64,000 bases of DNA from DASQPR01 sp035713725 (GCA_035713725.1 DASTMZ010000154.1:1-64000); one strand, 5' to 3'. Shown: positions 7,751 through 17,240, counted from the first letter of the stretch. Program-made: numbers and translations. Notes: generated by a model not told the origin, from the sequence alone.

Positions 7751-8968
7751 ATGCGTGTGCGCGTGGCGGCGAACGTCCTGGTACCCGGCCGCGGCGAGCC
7801 GATCGCGGACGGCGTCGTCGTGATGGACGGGCCGGTCATCTCGTACGCCGGACCGGCCGCCGACGCACCGGACACATCGGACGCGACGGTGGTCGAAGCG
7901 GCGGCCGTGATGCCCGGACTGTGGGATTGCCACGCTCACTTCATGGGTGTCACGTCGCTCGACCTGACGCGCATGCCGCTCGACTCGCTCGCGTTGCGGA
8001 GTGTTCGCGCAGCCGCCGATCTCCGCGCCGCGCTCGACGCCGGCTTCACAAGCGTCCGCGAGGTCGGCGGTCTCGGCGTGCATTTGGCGCGGGCGGTCAA
8101 CGAGGGCACCGTCGTCGGCCCGGCGATCTACGCGGCCGGCGCGATCCTGTCCACCACCGGCGGCCACGGCGACCTCCACAGCTACCCGCTCGCCTGGGTG
8201 CACGAGATGGAGGACGCCCGGCTTTGCGACGGTCCCGCGGAGTGCGCCCGCGCGGCTCGTGAGCAGCTCCGGCTCAACGCGAAGGTCATCAAGGTCTGCG
8301 CGTCCGGCGGTGTGTTGTCCGAGGTCGACGATCCGATCCACCAACAGTTCACGGTCGCCGAGTTGCGCGCGATCGTGGAGGTCGCCGGCATGGCCGACCG
8401 GGTCGTGGCGGCGCACTGCCACGGCAAGCCGGGCATCATGGCGGCGATCGAGGCGGGCGTACGAACCATCGAGCACGGGACGTACCTCGACGACGAGTCG
8501 GCGGCGGCGATGCGCGAGACCGGCGCGATCCTGGTGCCGACGCGCACCATCGTCGAGGAGATCCGCGAGAGTCGGGCCGCGCCGCCCTACGCCCAGGCGA
8601 AGCTCGACGCGATCGCGGACATCCATCGGGACGCCGTCGCGCTCGCCCACGAGGCAGGAGTACGCGTCGCGACCGGCAGTGACCTGGCGTTGCGTGCCGG
8701 GGCGGGTGCCGGCGCATGGGGCCGCAACGGCCGGGAGCTGCCGTTGCTCGGAGCCTGCGGCTTCACGGCGCTCGAAGCCATCGAGGCGGCCACGGCGTCC
8801 GGGCCGGACACGCTCGGACCGCAGGCGCCGCGCTCCGGCCAGCTCATCCCGGGGTACGACGCCGACGTCATCACCCTCGACGTGAACCCAGTGGACGATC
8901 TATCCGTCTTTGTAAAGACAGAACACATCACCGGCGTGTGGCGGGCGGGTCAGCGCGTCAAAGGCTGA
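7751..8968 (+). CDS. Metal-dependent amidohydrolase (imidazolonepropionase-like)
   Basis: A 405-residue TIM-barrel amidohydrolase of the imidazolonepropionase/Xaa-Pro dipeptidase-like branch. Metal ligands are visible in order: His61 and His63 in DCHAHF, Lys181 in AKVIKVCASGG (likely the carboxylated bridging lysine), His222 and/or His224 in AAHCHG, His242 in IEHGTY, and Asp311 in GSDLA. The small N- and C-terminal beta-sandwich (VLVPGRGEPIADG at the start; IPGYDADVITLDVNP near the end) completes the family fold. No signal peptide, so cytoplasmic. Members cleave cyclic amides or prolyl dipeptides; the substrate cannot be named. It stands alone between pheT and a LuxR-family regulator 102 bases downstream. 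Confidence 0.85.
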   Translation: MRVRVAANVLVPGRGEPIADGVVVMDGPVISYAGPAADAPDTSDATVVEAAAVMPGLWDCHAHFMGVTSLDLTRMPLDSLALRSVRAAADLRAALDAGFTSVREVGGLGVHLARAVNEGTVVGPAIYAAGAILSTTGGHGDLHSYPLAWVHEMEDARLCDGPAECARAAREQLRLNAKVIKVCASGGVLSEVDDPIHQQFTVAELRAIVEVAGMADRVVAAHCHGKPGIMAAIEAGVRTIEHGTYLDDESAAAMRETGAILVPTRTIVEEIRESRAAPPYAQAKLDAIADIHRDAVALAHEAGVRVATGSDLALRAGAGAGAWGRNGRELPLLGACGFTALEAIEAATASGPDTLGPQAPRSGQLIPGYDADVITLDVNPVDDLSVFVKTEHITGVWRAGQRVKG

Positions 8969-9070
8969 CCGTTCCAGCGGTCGACGACGCTTCGTGCGGG
9001 CGGCCCGACATCGCCGGAGAGCCTCGGCGCACCGCGCCAGCACGACGCCGGCGGGGGGAGGGACTGACAG

Positions 9071-11887
9071 ATGCCCGCGCTGTCCGCGCAGCGGCCCGTG
9101 GAGCCGGTGCCGTCGGCCCGTCGTGTCGGCCGCGCGCCGCATGTGCCCCGCCAACGTCTGGTCGCTCCGATCGGCCGCGTCGAGATCCAGAACCACGTCC
9201 TCGAGCTGCTTGCCGACGGCGGCAGCGTGCTGCTGCGCGGACCGGCCGGCATCGGCAAGTCCACGGTGCTCGACTCGCTCGCCCATCAGCGGTCGGACGC
9301 GCTCGTGTTGCGCGTCGCCGCCGCCGAGGTCGAGTCCGGCCTGCCATATCTCACACTTGTCGATCTGTTCGGCAAGGTGCTTGCCGACCACGGCGTTGTG
9401 CTGCGCGGCCACCTGCGTGCCGCACTCGACGCCGCGCTGCTGCGCACCGCCACGCCGGCGACGGCACAGGACGAGCTCGCGGTCCGGCTGGCCGTGCTCG
9501 AGTTGTTGCGCGTGCTGTCCAGCCGGCACCCGGTGCTGTTCGTCATCGACGACCTGCCCTGGGTTGACGAGCCGAGCGCGGGCGTGCTCCGGTTCGTCGC
9601 GCGCCGGCTCGCCGGCCTACCCGTACAGATGATCGCGACCGCGCGGATCAGCGGCCTCGAAGCGGTCGAGCATGCCGACCTGTGCCCGGCGCCGTGTCAC
9701 GAGATCACCTTGCCGCCGCTCGGCGCCGACGACGTCGCCGACCTGCTGCGCCAGCGATTCGGCGACCGGATCAGCCGATCGGCGATCCTGCGCGTGCATG
9801 CGGCCTGTGGCGGCAACCCGCTCTTCGCGCTCGAACTCGGCCGGGCCATCGCCGAGCGCGGCGAACCGATCACGCTCGATGAGCCGTTGCCCGTTCCGAA
9901 CCGGCTGCGTGATCTGCTCACCGCCCGGGTCGCCGCGCTGCCCGACGGAACGCGCGCGTGGCTCGTGGTGGCGGCCGCGGCCGCGCGGCCAACGCGTGAG
10001 CTGCTCAATCGTGCTGGAATCGGATCGGTGACCGACGTGCGGTCGGCGCTCGATGCGGGCGTCGCAACGGTGGCGGCCGACGGCGCACTGCGGTTCACCC
10101 ACCCGCTGCTGCGCGAGATGGTCTACGCCGATGCCGAGGCCGACGATCGGCTCCGCGCCCACGAACTGCTCGCCGGTGCGGTAGACGACCCGGTCGAGCG
10201 GGCGCGCCACCTGGCGCTGGCCCGGCCGGCACCGGACGACACGCTGGCCAAGACACTGGCCGAGGCGGCCGTGGTGGCAAGCCATCGCGGAGCGCCCGCG
10301 ATCGCCGCGGAACTCGCGCAGCTGGCCGCCGAACGTACCGTCGACGCGGCGGCGGCTGTCACGCGACGATTGGAAGCGGCCCGGTTCGCCGAGGCCGCCG
10401 GCATGTTGGGCGAGGCGACGCGACTCGCCGGCGATGCATTGCAGACCGCGACCGACCCGGCGACCCGAGTCGCACTGCGGCTGCTGCTCATCGATCTTGC
10501 CGGGCAGGACTATTCGCAAGCCGGACCGCTGCTCGAGGCGGCCGAGGTGGACGCCGGCGACCGCGCGGATCTCGGTGCGCTCGTCCATCTTTACAAGGGA
10601 CGCAAGGCGATTTACGACGGCGACGCCGCGACCGCGGCGACCGAGTTCCATCGGTGCGGCGAGCTCGCCGAGAAGTGCGGCGACATGCAGACGTTCGCTG
10701 CGTCGCTCGCCATGTGCGCACGGTTCACGAGCCCGGCATCCGGCGAGAACGACGTGTTGCTGGATCGGGCCGCCGAACTCGCCGCGTCACTACCGCTCAC
10801 CGCCGAACTGCTGCAGGTACGCATGATGCACGCCGCGGCCGTGGTGCGACGTGGCGACATCGCGACCGCGCTGCGGGAACTCGAGGCGCTGCGCGCCGAG
10901 GTCGAGCGCGGCGGGTCGGTCGGCAACGTGGCGAACGTACTCATCTCCGTGACGACGGTGAGCGTACGAGCCGGGCGGTACGCCGAGGCACTGTCGGCCG
11001 GGCGGACGTGTCTGCGGCTGTTCGCCGATCTGGAAGTGACACCGGGGCCCGGGCTGCTGGTCGGCGCGATGGCGGAGCTGTACGGCGGCGACCTCGCGGC
11101 GGCCGGCCGCCACGCGTCCGCGGCCGTCGACGCGTGCCTCGCGGCGAGCGACGAAGAGTGGTTGAGCGTCGCGTACGCGGTGCGTGGCCAGGTGCTGATG
11201 CTCGAGGGGGACCCGGTCGGCGCGCTCGAGCCGATGCGGCGCGCCTACGACATCGAAGTGCGCCGCGGCCAGATCGATCCCGGTCGGGTGCTGTGGTACG
11301 CGGACTTCGTCGAGACGCTCGCCGCAGCCGGTGCACGGGCCGAGGGCGCACGTGTGCTCGGCGAGGTGACCGCGGTGGCCGAGGATCTCAAGCGGGACAC
11401 CGCAATGCTCAGCCTGGCCCGCGCCGGCGCCGTGCTGGCATCCATGGACGGCGACCCCCGGGCCGCTGCCGCCGATCTCACGGCGGCGATCGCGCGCTGG
11501 TCGGACCATCCTTTCCCGATCGAGATCGCTCGGGCACATCACATGCTCGGGACGGTCGAGCGCCGGGCACACCGGCGAGGTGCGGCGCGTGACGCGTTCG
11601 CGGAGGCGGCGCGCAGATACGGCGAACTCGGGGCACACCCGTGGCGAGGAGCGGCGGAGGCGGAATTGACGAAACTCAACGGTCCACGCGGTCTCGGCCT
11701 GTCCGATACCGAGGCGCGCATCGTCGATCTGGTTCGTCGCGGCGCGACGAACCGCGAGATCGCGCGTGCCACGTTCCTGTCGGTAAAGGCGATCGAGGCC
11801 AACTTGACGCGGCTGTACCGCCGCTTCGGCGTCCGCAATCGCGAGCAGTTGAGTCACGCCGTCGCCGAGATGTCTCCCAGCGACTAG
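9071..11887 (+). CDS. Large ATP-binding LuxR-family regulator (LAL)
   Basis: A 938-residue protein with the LAL architecture: an N-terminal AAA/NB-ARC-like ATPase with Walker A GPAGIGKST (about 57-65) and Walker B-like VLFVIDDLPWVDEPS (about 156-170), a long helical TPR-like middle (about 350-860), and a C-terminal LuxR helix-turn-helix (about 876-935: LSDTEARIVDLVRRGATNRE, then VKAIEANLTRLYRRFGV). LALs (MalT-like) are ATP-dependent transcription activators that respond to a ligand bound by the middle region. Its targets are unknown; the amidohydrolase just upstream on the same strand is a candidate partner only by position. Starts at ATG 9071 after GGGGGGAGGG. Confidence 0.9.
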   Translation: MPALSAQRPVEPVPSARRVGRAPHVPRQRLVAPIGRVEIQNHVLELLADGGSVLLRGPAGIGKSTVLDSLAHQRSDALVLRVAAAEVESGLPYLTLVDLFGKVLADHGVVLRGHLRAALDAALLRTATPATAQDELAVRLAVLELLRVLSSRHPVLFVIDDLPWVDEPSAGVLRFVARRLAGLPVQMIATARISGLEAVEHADLCPAPCHEITLPPLGADDVADLLRQRFGDRISRSAILRVHAACGGNPLFALELGRAIAERGEPITLDEPLPVPNRLRDLLTARVAALPDGTRAWLVVAAAAARPTRELLNRAGIGSVTDVRSALDAGVATVAADGALRFTHPLLREMVYADAEADDRLRAHELLAGAVDDPVERARHLALARPAPDDTLAKTLAEAAVVASHRGAPAIAAELAQLAAERTVDAAAAVTRRLEAARFAEAAGMLGEATRLAGDALQTATDPATRVALRLLLIDLAGQDYSQAGPLLEAAEVDAGDRADLGALVHLYKGRKAIYDGDAATAATEFHRCGELAEKCGDMQTFAASLAMCARFTSPASGENDVLLDRAAELAASLPLTAELLQVRMMHAAAVVRRGDIATALRELEALRAEVERGGSVGNVANVLISVTTVSVRAGRYAEALSAGRTCLRLFADLEVTPGPGLLVGAMAELYGGDLAAAGRHASAAVDACLAASDEEWLSVAYAVRGQVLMLEGDPVGALEPMRRAYDIEVRRGQIDPGRVLWYADFVETLAAAGARAEGARVLGEVTAVAEDLKRDTAMLSLARAGAVLASMDGDPRAAAADLTAAIARWSDHPFPIEIARAHHMLGTVERRAHRRGAARDAFAEAARRYGELGAHPWRGAAEAELTKLNGPRGLGLSDTEARIVDLVRRGATNREIARATFLSVKAIEANLTRLYRRFGVRNREQLSHAVAEMSPSD

Positions 11888-11980
11888 CTACCACCAACCG
11901 TGGCGGCGAGGCCGGCAACGCAGTAGGCGTTATCGGCGAAGCAGGCCATTGCGAGGGCCGGACATCCCTACCCTGGCGGG

Positions 11981-12367
11981 ATGGGTAGCGACACCGAGAT
12001 CAGCGCACGCATCATGGCGCATTGGCAGGCCTCCGAGCAGGGCGACAGCGAGGCGGAGCACGCCATCTACGCGGCGGACGCGATTCTGGACTATCCACAG
12101 TCGGGTGAACGGTTCCGTGGCCGCGCCACGATCGCGGAGCAGCGCGGCGCCCACCCGGCGGAGCGTCACTTCGCCGTGCTGCGGATCATCGGCAGTGCAG
12201 ATGTATGGGTGAGCGAGTGCGTGATCACCTACGACGGCAGGCCCACTCACTCAGTGAGCATCATGGAGTTCTCCGGCGCCTTGGTCGTACGTGAGACGCA
12301 GTACTTCGCCGATCCCTTCGACGCGCCGGCGTCGCGGTCAGCGCTGGCGGAGCAGATGCCCGCCTAG
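11981..12367 (+). CDS. SnoaL/NTF2-like protein
   Basis: A 128-residue single-domain protein with the cone-shaped NTF2/SnoaL pattern: an N-terminal helix (ISARIMAHWQASEQGDSE), a polar loop with AADAILDYPQSGERFRGRATI, then beta strands (WVSECVITYDGRPTHSVSIMEF, split after 20) and the closing ETQYFADPFDAP typical of this family. Members are isomerases, hydrolases or ligand binders; the active-site residues do not point to one reaction. Starts at ATG 11981 shortly after the LAL regulator, with a purine-rich GGCGGG upstream, and lies before the arginine cluster. Confidence 0.75.
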   Translation: MGSDTEISARIMAHWQASEQGDSEAEHAIYAADAILDYPQSGERFRGRATIAEQRGAHPAERHFAVLRIIGSADVWVSECVITYDGRPTHSVSIMEFSGALVVRETQYFADPFDAPASRSALAEQMPA

Positions 12368-12475
12368 GTCGGCCAAACCGCATGTTCATGCATCGACGCA
12401 CTTGTGCGCCGGCCACGCATCCGTGACATCGCTCTCGCCTGATGGGACTTTCGCCACATCTGGCCCGTACACCCA

Positions 12476-12510
12476 ATGCATTAGATTACGATGCTCTGCA
12501 TATCCATGAA
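12476..12510 (+). promoter_or_regulatory. Candidate ARG box (ArgR operator) before argC
   Basis: An AT-rich island in GC-rich DNA, 44-78 bases upstream of argC. TGCATATCCATGAA (12497-12510) matches a TGCAT-N4-ATGCA-type half-palindrome with one mismatch, and ATGCATTA (12476-12483) plus ACGATG (12488-12493) look like a second, weaker copy, giving the tandem arrangement usual for ArgR hexamers. The segment also carries TAGATT, a plausible -10. ArgR encoded at 16716 would repress the cluster here when arginine is abundant. Pattern seen directly; binding is inferred. Confidence 0.6.
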
Positions 12511-12553
12511 GCAAAGCTAAGGCCGCACACCGGCCGGTCGGAGGAGCAACGTC

Positions 12554-13567
12554 GTGGGCGTACGGGTCGCGGTGGCGGGCGCCACTGGGTACGCCGGCGG
12601 CGAGTTGCTCCGGCTCCTGGGCGCCCATCCGGACGTGGAACTGATCGCGGTCACCGGTCACTCGCACGCCGGCCTGCGTATCGGTGACGTCCACCCGCAT
12701 CTGCACCGAATCGCCGACGTGCCGATCGCGGCCACCGATCCGGCCGCGCTCGTCGGTGCCGATCTCGTGTTCCTCGCACTGCCGCACGGCGAGTCCGGTG
12801 CGATCGCCGCCGCGCTGCCGGACGACATGAAGGTCGTCGACCTCGGCGCCGACCACCGGCTCCGCGACCCCGACGCTTGGGCGCGGTATTACGGCGGCGG
12901 GTACGCCGGTGCGTGGACGTACGGCCTGCCGGAACTGCCGGGGCACCGCGACGCCATCGCGTCCACTGACCGCATCGCCGCACCCGGCTGCTACGCCACC
13001 GCGATCACGCTCGCGATCGCACCGCTGATCGCGGCCGGCATCGCAGACGCGGACGATGTCGTAGTTGTCGCGGCATCCGGTACGTCCGGTGCGGGCCGGT
13101 CGCCAACAGCGCACCTTCTCGCCAGCGAGGTGATGGGCGACGTCAGCGCGTACAAGGTCGGCGCTCATCAGCACGTACCCGAAATCAAGCGGGCCACCGG
13201 CGCCCGGACGCTGAGCATGACGCCGCTGCTGGCGCCGATGCCACGCGGCATCCTCGCGACCTGCACGCTGCGCGCGACTGGCGCCACCACCGCGACGGCG
13301 GTGAGCGACGCGCTCGGCGGCGCCTACCGCGACGAACCGTTCGTCCGCGTGCTCGTCGGCGGTGCCACCCCGCGCACCGCCGCGACGGTCGGCTCGAACT
13401 CGTGCGTGCTGGCGGCGACCGTCGACGTCGACTCCGGCCGGATCATCGTGGTGTCGGCACTCGACAACCTTGGCAAGGGCGCGGCCGGCCAGGCGATCCA
13501 GTGCGCGAACCTGATGCTCGGCGTGCCGGAAACCGCCGGTCTGGCGATCGACGGAGTGGCGCCGTGA
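12554..13567 (+). CDS. argC: N-acetyl-gamma-glutamyl-phosphate reductase
   Basis: Reduces N-acetyl-glutamyl phosphate to the semialdehyde with NADPH, third step of arginine synthesis. The 337-residue product has the Rossmann start VRVAVAGATGYAGGELLRLL, the catalytic Cys146 in APGCYATAITL, and the second-domain stretch SGTSGAGRSPTAHL. Start is GTG 12554, with GGAGGAG (12540-12546) seven bases upstream. The stop overlaps the argB start (GTGA). It is the promoter-proximal gene of the cluster behind the ARG-box-like site. In most actinobacteria argJ follows argC directly; here it does not. Confidence 0.97.
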   Translation: MGVRVAVAGATGYAGGELLRLLGAHPDVELIAVTGHSHAGLRIGDVHPHLHRIADVPIAATDPAALVGADLVFLALPHGESGAIAAALPDDMKVVDLGADHRLRDPDAWARYYGGGYAGAWTYGLPELPGHRDAIASTDRIAAPGCYATAITLAIAPLIAAGIADADDVVVVAASGTSGAGRSPTAHLLASEVMGDVSAYKVGAHQHVPEIKRATGARTLSMTPLLAPMPRGILATCTLRATGATTATAVSDALGGAYRDEPFVRVLVGGATPRTAATVGSNSCVLAATVDVDSGRIIVVSALDNLGKGAAGQAIQCANLMLGVPETAGLAIDGVAP

Positions 13568-14379
13568 CCGTCGTCATCAAGTACGGCGGCCACGCCATGA
13601 CCTCGCCGGCCACGCGTGCCGCGTTCGCACGCGAGGTCATCGCCCTGCACGTGGCGGGCTTCCGCCCAGTCGTGGTGCACGGCGGCGGACCGCAGATCAA
13701 CGCGATGCTCGACCGGGTCGGCATCGTCTCGGAGTTCCGCGACGGACTGCGGGTCACGACGCCCGAGGCGATGGAGATCGTCCGGATGGTGCTCGTCGGG
13801 CAGGTCGGACCCGACGTGGTCGGCGCGATCAACGCGATCGCTCCGCGGGCGGTCGGGCTGTCCGGCGCGGACGCCGGCCTGCTCGTCGCGCGGCGGCGCA
13901 GCGCCGTGGCGGACGGCAAGCCGGTCGACCTCGGTCAGGTGGGCGATATCGCCTCGGTCGCGCCGGGCATCGTCGCGGACCTGCTCGACGCCGGCCGCAT
14001 CCCGGTCGTCGCAACCGTCGCACCGGACGCCGACGGCGTGCCACACAACGTGAACGCGGACACCGCGGCAGCCGACATCGCCGTCGCGCTCGGTGCGGAC
14101 AAGCTCGTGATGCTGACCGACGTGCCCGGCCTCTACCGCGCCTGGCCGGACCCGGACACCTTGATCACCGCGCTGGGCGCGGACGAGTTGGAGCTGATGA
14201 TGCCGAACCTGTCGGCCGGCATGGTGCCGAAGATGGCGGCGTGCCTGGCGGCGCTGCACGGCGGCGTACCGATGGCGCACGTCGTCGACGGCCGCGATCC
14301 GTCGTGGTCGGCTGTCGTCCGCGGCGCCGGCGAACACGGCACGACGATCACCGCGGCGTCCGCTGTGGTTCCCGCATGA
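13564..14379 (+). CDS. argB: Acetylglutamate kinase
   Basis: Phosphorylates N-acetylglutamate with ATP, the second and often feedback-controlled step of arginine synthesis. The 271-residue product shows the kinase signature KYGGHAM at the N-terminus (usually KYGGNAM), substrate loop VVHGGGPQINAML, and LTDVPGLY. It begins directly at the first beta strand, so it lacks the N-terminal helix of about 25-30 residues that in arginine-inhibited enzymes takes part in hexamer formation; the tight GTGA overlap with argC leaves no room for a longer start. That may mean altered feedback inhibition, which is inference. Confidence 0.95.
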   Translation: MTVVIKYGGHAMTSPATRAAFAREVIALHVAGFRPVVVHGGGPQINAMLDRVGIVSEFRDGLRVTTPEAMEIVRMVLVGQVGPDVVGAINAIAPRAVGLSGADAGLLVARRRSAVADGKPVDLGQVGDIASVAPGIVADLLDAGRIPVVATVAPDADGVPHNVNADTAAADIAVALGADKLVMLTDVPGLYRAWPDPDTLITALGADELELMMPNLSAGMVPKMAACLAALHGGVPMAHVVDGRDPSWSAVVRGAGEHGTTITAASAVVPA

Positions 14380-15707
14380 GCTCGTTGGTACGCCGGTGGT
14401 CCGGCGCCGTGATGAACACGTACGGCGAACCGCGCGTCGCGCTAGTACGCGGCGAGGGTGCGGTCGTACACGACGATGCCGGCCGAAGCTACGTGGACAT
14501 GCTCGGTGGCATCGCGGTCAACGCGCTCGGACATGCGCACCCTGCCGTTGTCGCAGCCGTCTCGCGGCAGATCGGGCAACTCGGCCACGTATCGAACCTC
14601 TACGCCGCCGAGCCCCCGATTGCGCTCGCCGAACTGTTGCTGGTGCTGGCCGGTCGACCCGGCCGGGTGTTCTTCGCGAACTCGGGCGCGGAGGCGGTCG
14701 AGGCGGCGTACAAGATCTCGCGGCGTACCGGTCGGTCACATGTGGTCGCGGCGGCCGGCGGCTTCCACGGCCGGACGATGGGTGCGCTGTCGCTCACTGG
14801 GCAGCCCGCGAAGTCCGACCCGTTCCGGCCGCTGCCCGGTCCGGTCACGCACGTGCCGTACGGCGATGTGGCAGCGCTCGCCGCCGCGGTCACCGACGAC
14901 ACCGCGATGGTGATCCTCGAACCGATCCAGGGCGAGAACGGAGTGGTCGTGCCGCCGGCCGGATATCTCGCCGCCGCGCGTGCCATCACGTCGCGTCACG
15001 GTGCGCTGCTGGCGCTCGACGAGGTGCAGACCGGCGTCGGCCGTACCGGTCATTGGTTTGCGCACCAGGCCAACGATCCCGCGGCGAGCGATGTGGCCGC
15101 GACGGTCGTCGAGCCGGACGTCGTCACGCTCGCGAAGGGTCTTGGCGGCGGCCTGCCGATCGGCGCATGCATGGCGTTCGGAGCGGCGGCCGACCTGCTG
15201 GGTCCGGGCGCGCACGGCTCGACGTTCGGCGGCAATCCAGTGAGTTGCGCAGCCGCGCTCGCGGTGTTGCGCACGATTGCTCGCGACGGACTGCTCGACC
15301 ACGTGACGCGCGTCGGTGATCGGCTGTCGGCTAGCGTGACCGCGCTGTCGAGTCCGCTGGTCGCCGGCGTCCGAGGCGCCGGACTGCTGCTCGGTGTCGT
15401 GTTGACCGAGCCGGTCGCCAGCCAGGTCGTGGACGCGTTGCGTGATCGCGCGATCGCCGGCGGGCGACCTGGCTTTCTCGCCAATGCGCCGCTGCCACAC
15501 GTGATCCGCCTTGCGCCACCGCTGATCCTGTCTGCCGAGCAGGCCGACGCGTTCGTCGCGGCGCTCGGTGAGGAACTGGACTCGGTTGTAGCGAAACGCT
15601 TCGCCGGCGCCGAGCCGCTAGTCGGCGGCGCGGCCGCCGATCCGATCCCCCGCACCCCTTCTGACCTCTCACGGAAGGACGACGTCCATGCGGCACTTCC
15701 TGCGTGA
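14376..15707 (+). CDS. argD: Acetylornithine aminotransferase
   Basis: PLP-dependent class III aminotransferase converting N-acetylglutamate semialdehyde to N-acetylornithine. 443 residues, longer than the usual 390-400 because of a polar C-terminal tail. Visible marks: the N-terminal MNTYGEPRVALVRGEG, FANSGAEAVEAAYKISRR, FHGRTMGALSLTGQ, LDEVQTGVGRTG with the cofactor Asp/Glu region, and Lys254 in LAKGLGGGLPIGA as the Schiff-base lysine. ATG 14376 overlaps the argB stop (ATGA). The 3' end overlaps argF by 20 bases. Confidence 0.96.
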   Translation: MSSLVRRWSGAVMNTYGEPRVALVRGEGAVVHDDAGRSYVDMLGGIAVNALGHAHPAVVAAVSRQIGQLGHVSNLYAAEPPIALAELLLVLAGRPGRVFFANSGAEAVEAAYKISRRTGRSHVVAAAGGFHGRTMGALSLTGQPAKSDPFRPLPGPVTHVPYGDVAALAAAVTDDTAMVILEPIQGENGVVVPPAGYLAAARAITSRHGALLALDEVQTGVGRTGHWFAHQANDPAASDVAATVVEPDVVTLAKGLGGGLPIGACMAFGAAADLLGPGAHGSTFGGNPVSCAAALAVLRTIARDGLLDHVTRVGDRLSASVTALSSPLVAGVRGAGLLLGVVLTEPVASQVVDALRDRAIAGGRPGFLANAPLPHVIRLAPPLILSAEQADAFVAALGEELDSVVAKRFAGAEPLVGGAAADPIPRTPSDLSRKDDVHAALPA

Positions 15708-16719
15708 CGACGACCTCAGCCCGGCCGAACAATCCACGGTGCTGGACGCCGCGGAGACGTTGGCCGCCGCGCCACACCACGACAAGCCGCTTGCCGGTCC
15801 GCGTTCGGTGGCCGTGGTCTTCGAGAAGCCGTCACTGCGCACCCGCGTGTCGTTCGAGGTCGCCATCGCCGAGCTCGGCGGCCACCCGGTGGTCGTCGAC
15901 GCGCGCGCCACCCACCTGGACCGGGGCGAGACGATCGAGGATGTCGGCCGAGTGCTGTCCGGCTATGTCGACGCGATCGTGATCCGTACGTTCGACGACG
16001 AGCGTCTCGCCGCACTCGCCCAGGCGTCGCGGGTACCGGTGATCAACGCGCTGACCGACGGCTTCCATCCGTGTCAACTGCTCGCCGACTTGCTGACCAT
16101 CCGTCAGGTCTGCGGCGGCACGGCCGGCCGCACGCTCGCGTATGTCGGTGACGCCGCGTTCAACATGGCGAACTCGTACGCGCTTGCCGGTGCGGCCGCC
16201 GGCATGCACGTACGGATCGGTGCACCGCCCGGATTCCAGCCGGCGCCGGCCATCGTCGCGCGCGCCCGGGCGATCGCATCGTCGACCGGCGGCTGGGTGA
16301 CGGTGACCGACGATCCGTACGACGCCGTCGCCGACGCCGACGTGATCGCAACCGACACGTGGACCTCGATGGGGCAGGCCGAAAACGCCGAGCGCCGTGC
16401 CGTGCTCGCGCCATACCAAGTGAATGCGGCGCTGCTGGCGGCGGCGAAGTCGAGCGCGATCGTGCTGCACTGCCTGCCGGCGCACCGTGGCGAGGAGATC
16501 ACCGGTGAGGTCATCGACGGACCGCGAAGCGTCGTGTTCGCCGAAGCGGCGAATCGGCTGCCCGCACAGAAGGCATTGCTCGCCTGGCTGATCCGGCAGG
16601 CGCGCGGCCACGCAAACGGCCTGACCCCGGCGCGGCAAGCCAACGCCCCGCATGGAGTTTCGCCGGGCGTCATGTCGGGAGTCGCGCCGATCGCTCCACC
16701 GCTGGAGCCGGCGGCATGA
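15688..16719 (+). CDS. argF: Ornithine carbamoyltransferase
   Basis: Makes citrulline from ornithine and carbamoyl phosphate. The 343-residue product has the carbamoyl-phosphate loop as EKPSLRTRVSFE (near residues 45-56; SLRTR in place of the common STRTR), the FHPCQLLADLLTI segment, and the ornithine-loop motif HCLPAHRGEEI (near 261-271). The last 30 residues, Pro/Ala-rich, extend past the usual end. ATG 15688 with GGAAGG upstream lies inside the argD 3' end. It overlaps argR by 4 bases. Confidence 0.96.
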   Translation: MRHFLRDDDLSPAEQSTVLDAAETLAAAPHHDKPLAGPRSVAVVFEKPSLRTRVSFEVAIAELGGHPVVVDARATHLDRGETIEDVGRVLSGYVDAIVIRTFDDERLAALAQASRVPVINALTDGFHPCQLLADLLTIRQVCGGTAGRTLAYVGDAAFNMANSYALAGAAAGMHVRIGAPPGFQPAPAIVARARAIASSTGGWVTVTDDPYDAVADADVIATDTWTSMGQAENAERRAVLAPYQVNAALLAAAKSSAIVLHCLPAHRGEEITGEVIDGPRSVVFAEAANRLPAQKALLAWLIRQARGHANGLTPARQANAPHGVSPGVMSGVAPIAPPLEPAA

Positions 16720-17237
16720 CCGCGGCAACGTTCACGGCGACGAAGGCGGCGCGGCACGCACGCATCGTCGCGTTGATCCGCGGACAAGCGGTGCGCGCCC
16801 AGACCGATCTCGCGGAACTGTTGGCGGCCGAAGGCATCCACATCACGCAGGCGACGTTGTCGCGTGACCTCGACGAGTTGGGGGCGGTGAAGGTACGCGC
16901 GGCCGACGGCTCGTCGGCGTACGTCATCCCGGAGGACGGCAACGCCGCGCTCCGCACCGTGGAGTCCACTCCGGTGCGACTCCAACGGTTGCTGCGCGAG
17001 TTGCTGACCGGCGCCGACGCGAGCGGAAACCTCGTGGTCTTGCGTACCCCGCCCGGGGCGGCACAGTTCCTCGCGAGCGCTCTCGACCGGTCCGGGCTCG
17101 CGGACGTGGTCGGCACGATCGCCGGCGACGACACGATCCTTGTCGTGGCACGCGACTCCAGCCCGGCGGCCAGCACCGCCGGTGCCGCCCTCGCCGCGAA
17201 GTTCTCGCTGTGGGCTTCGGGAGTCGACGGCAAGTAG
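16716..17237 (+). CDS. argR: Arginine repressor ArgR
   Basis: Hexameric arginine-sensing DNA-binding protein that represses arginine synthesis genes. 173 residues: N-terminal winged helix (ARHARIVALIRGQAVRAQTD, and ITQATLSRDLDELGAVKVR as recognition region) and C-terminal arginine-binding domain (GNLVVLRTPPGAAQFLASAL, VGTIAGDDTILVVAR). ATG 16716 overlaps the argF stop by four bases. It sits inside the cluster it presumably controls, giving autoregulation through the site at 12476-12510. A long GC hairpin separates it from argG. Confidence 0.96.
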   Translation: MTAATFTATKAARHARIVALIRGQAVRAQTDLAELLAAEGIHITQATLSRDLDELGAVKVRAADGSSAYVIPEDGNAALRTVESTPVRLQRLLRELLTGADASGNLVVLRTPPGAAQFLASALDRSGLADVVGTIAGDDTILVVARDSSPAASTAGAALAAKFSLWASGVDGK

Positions 17238-17240
17238 ACC

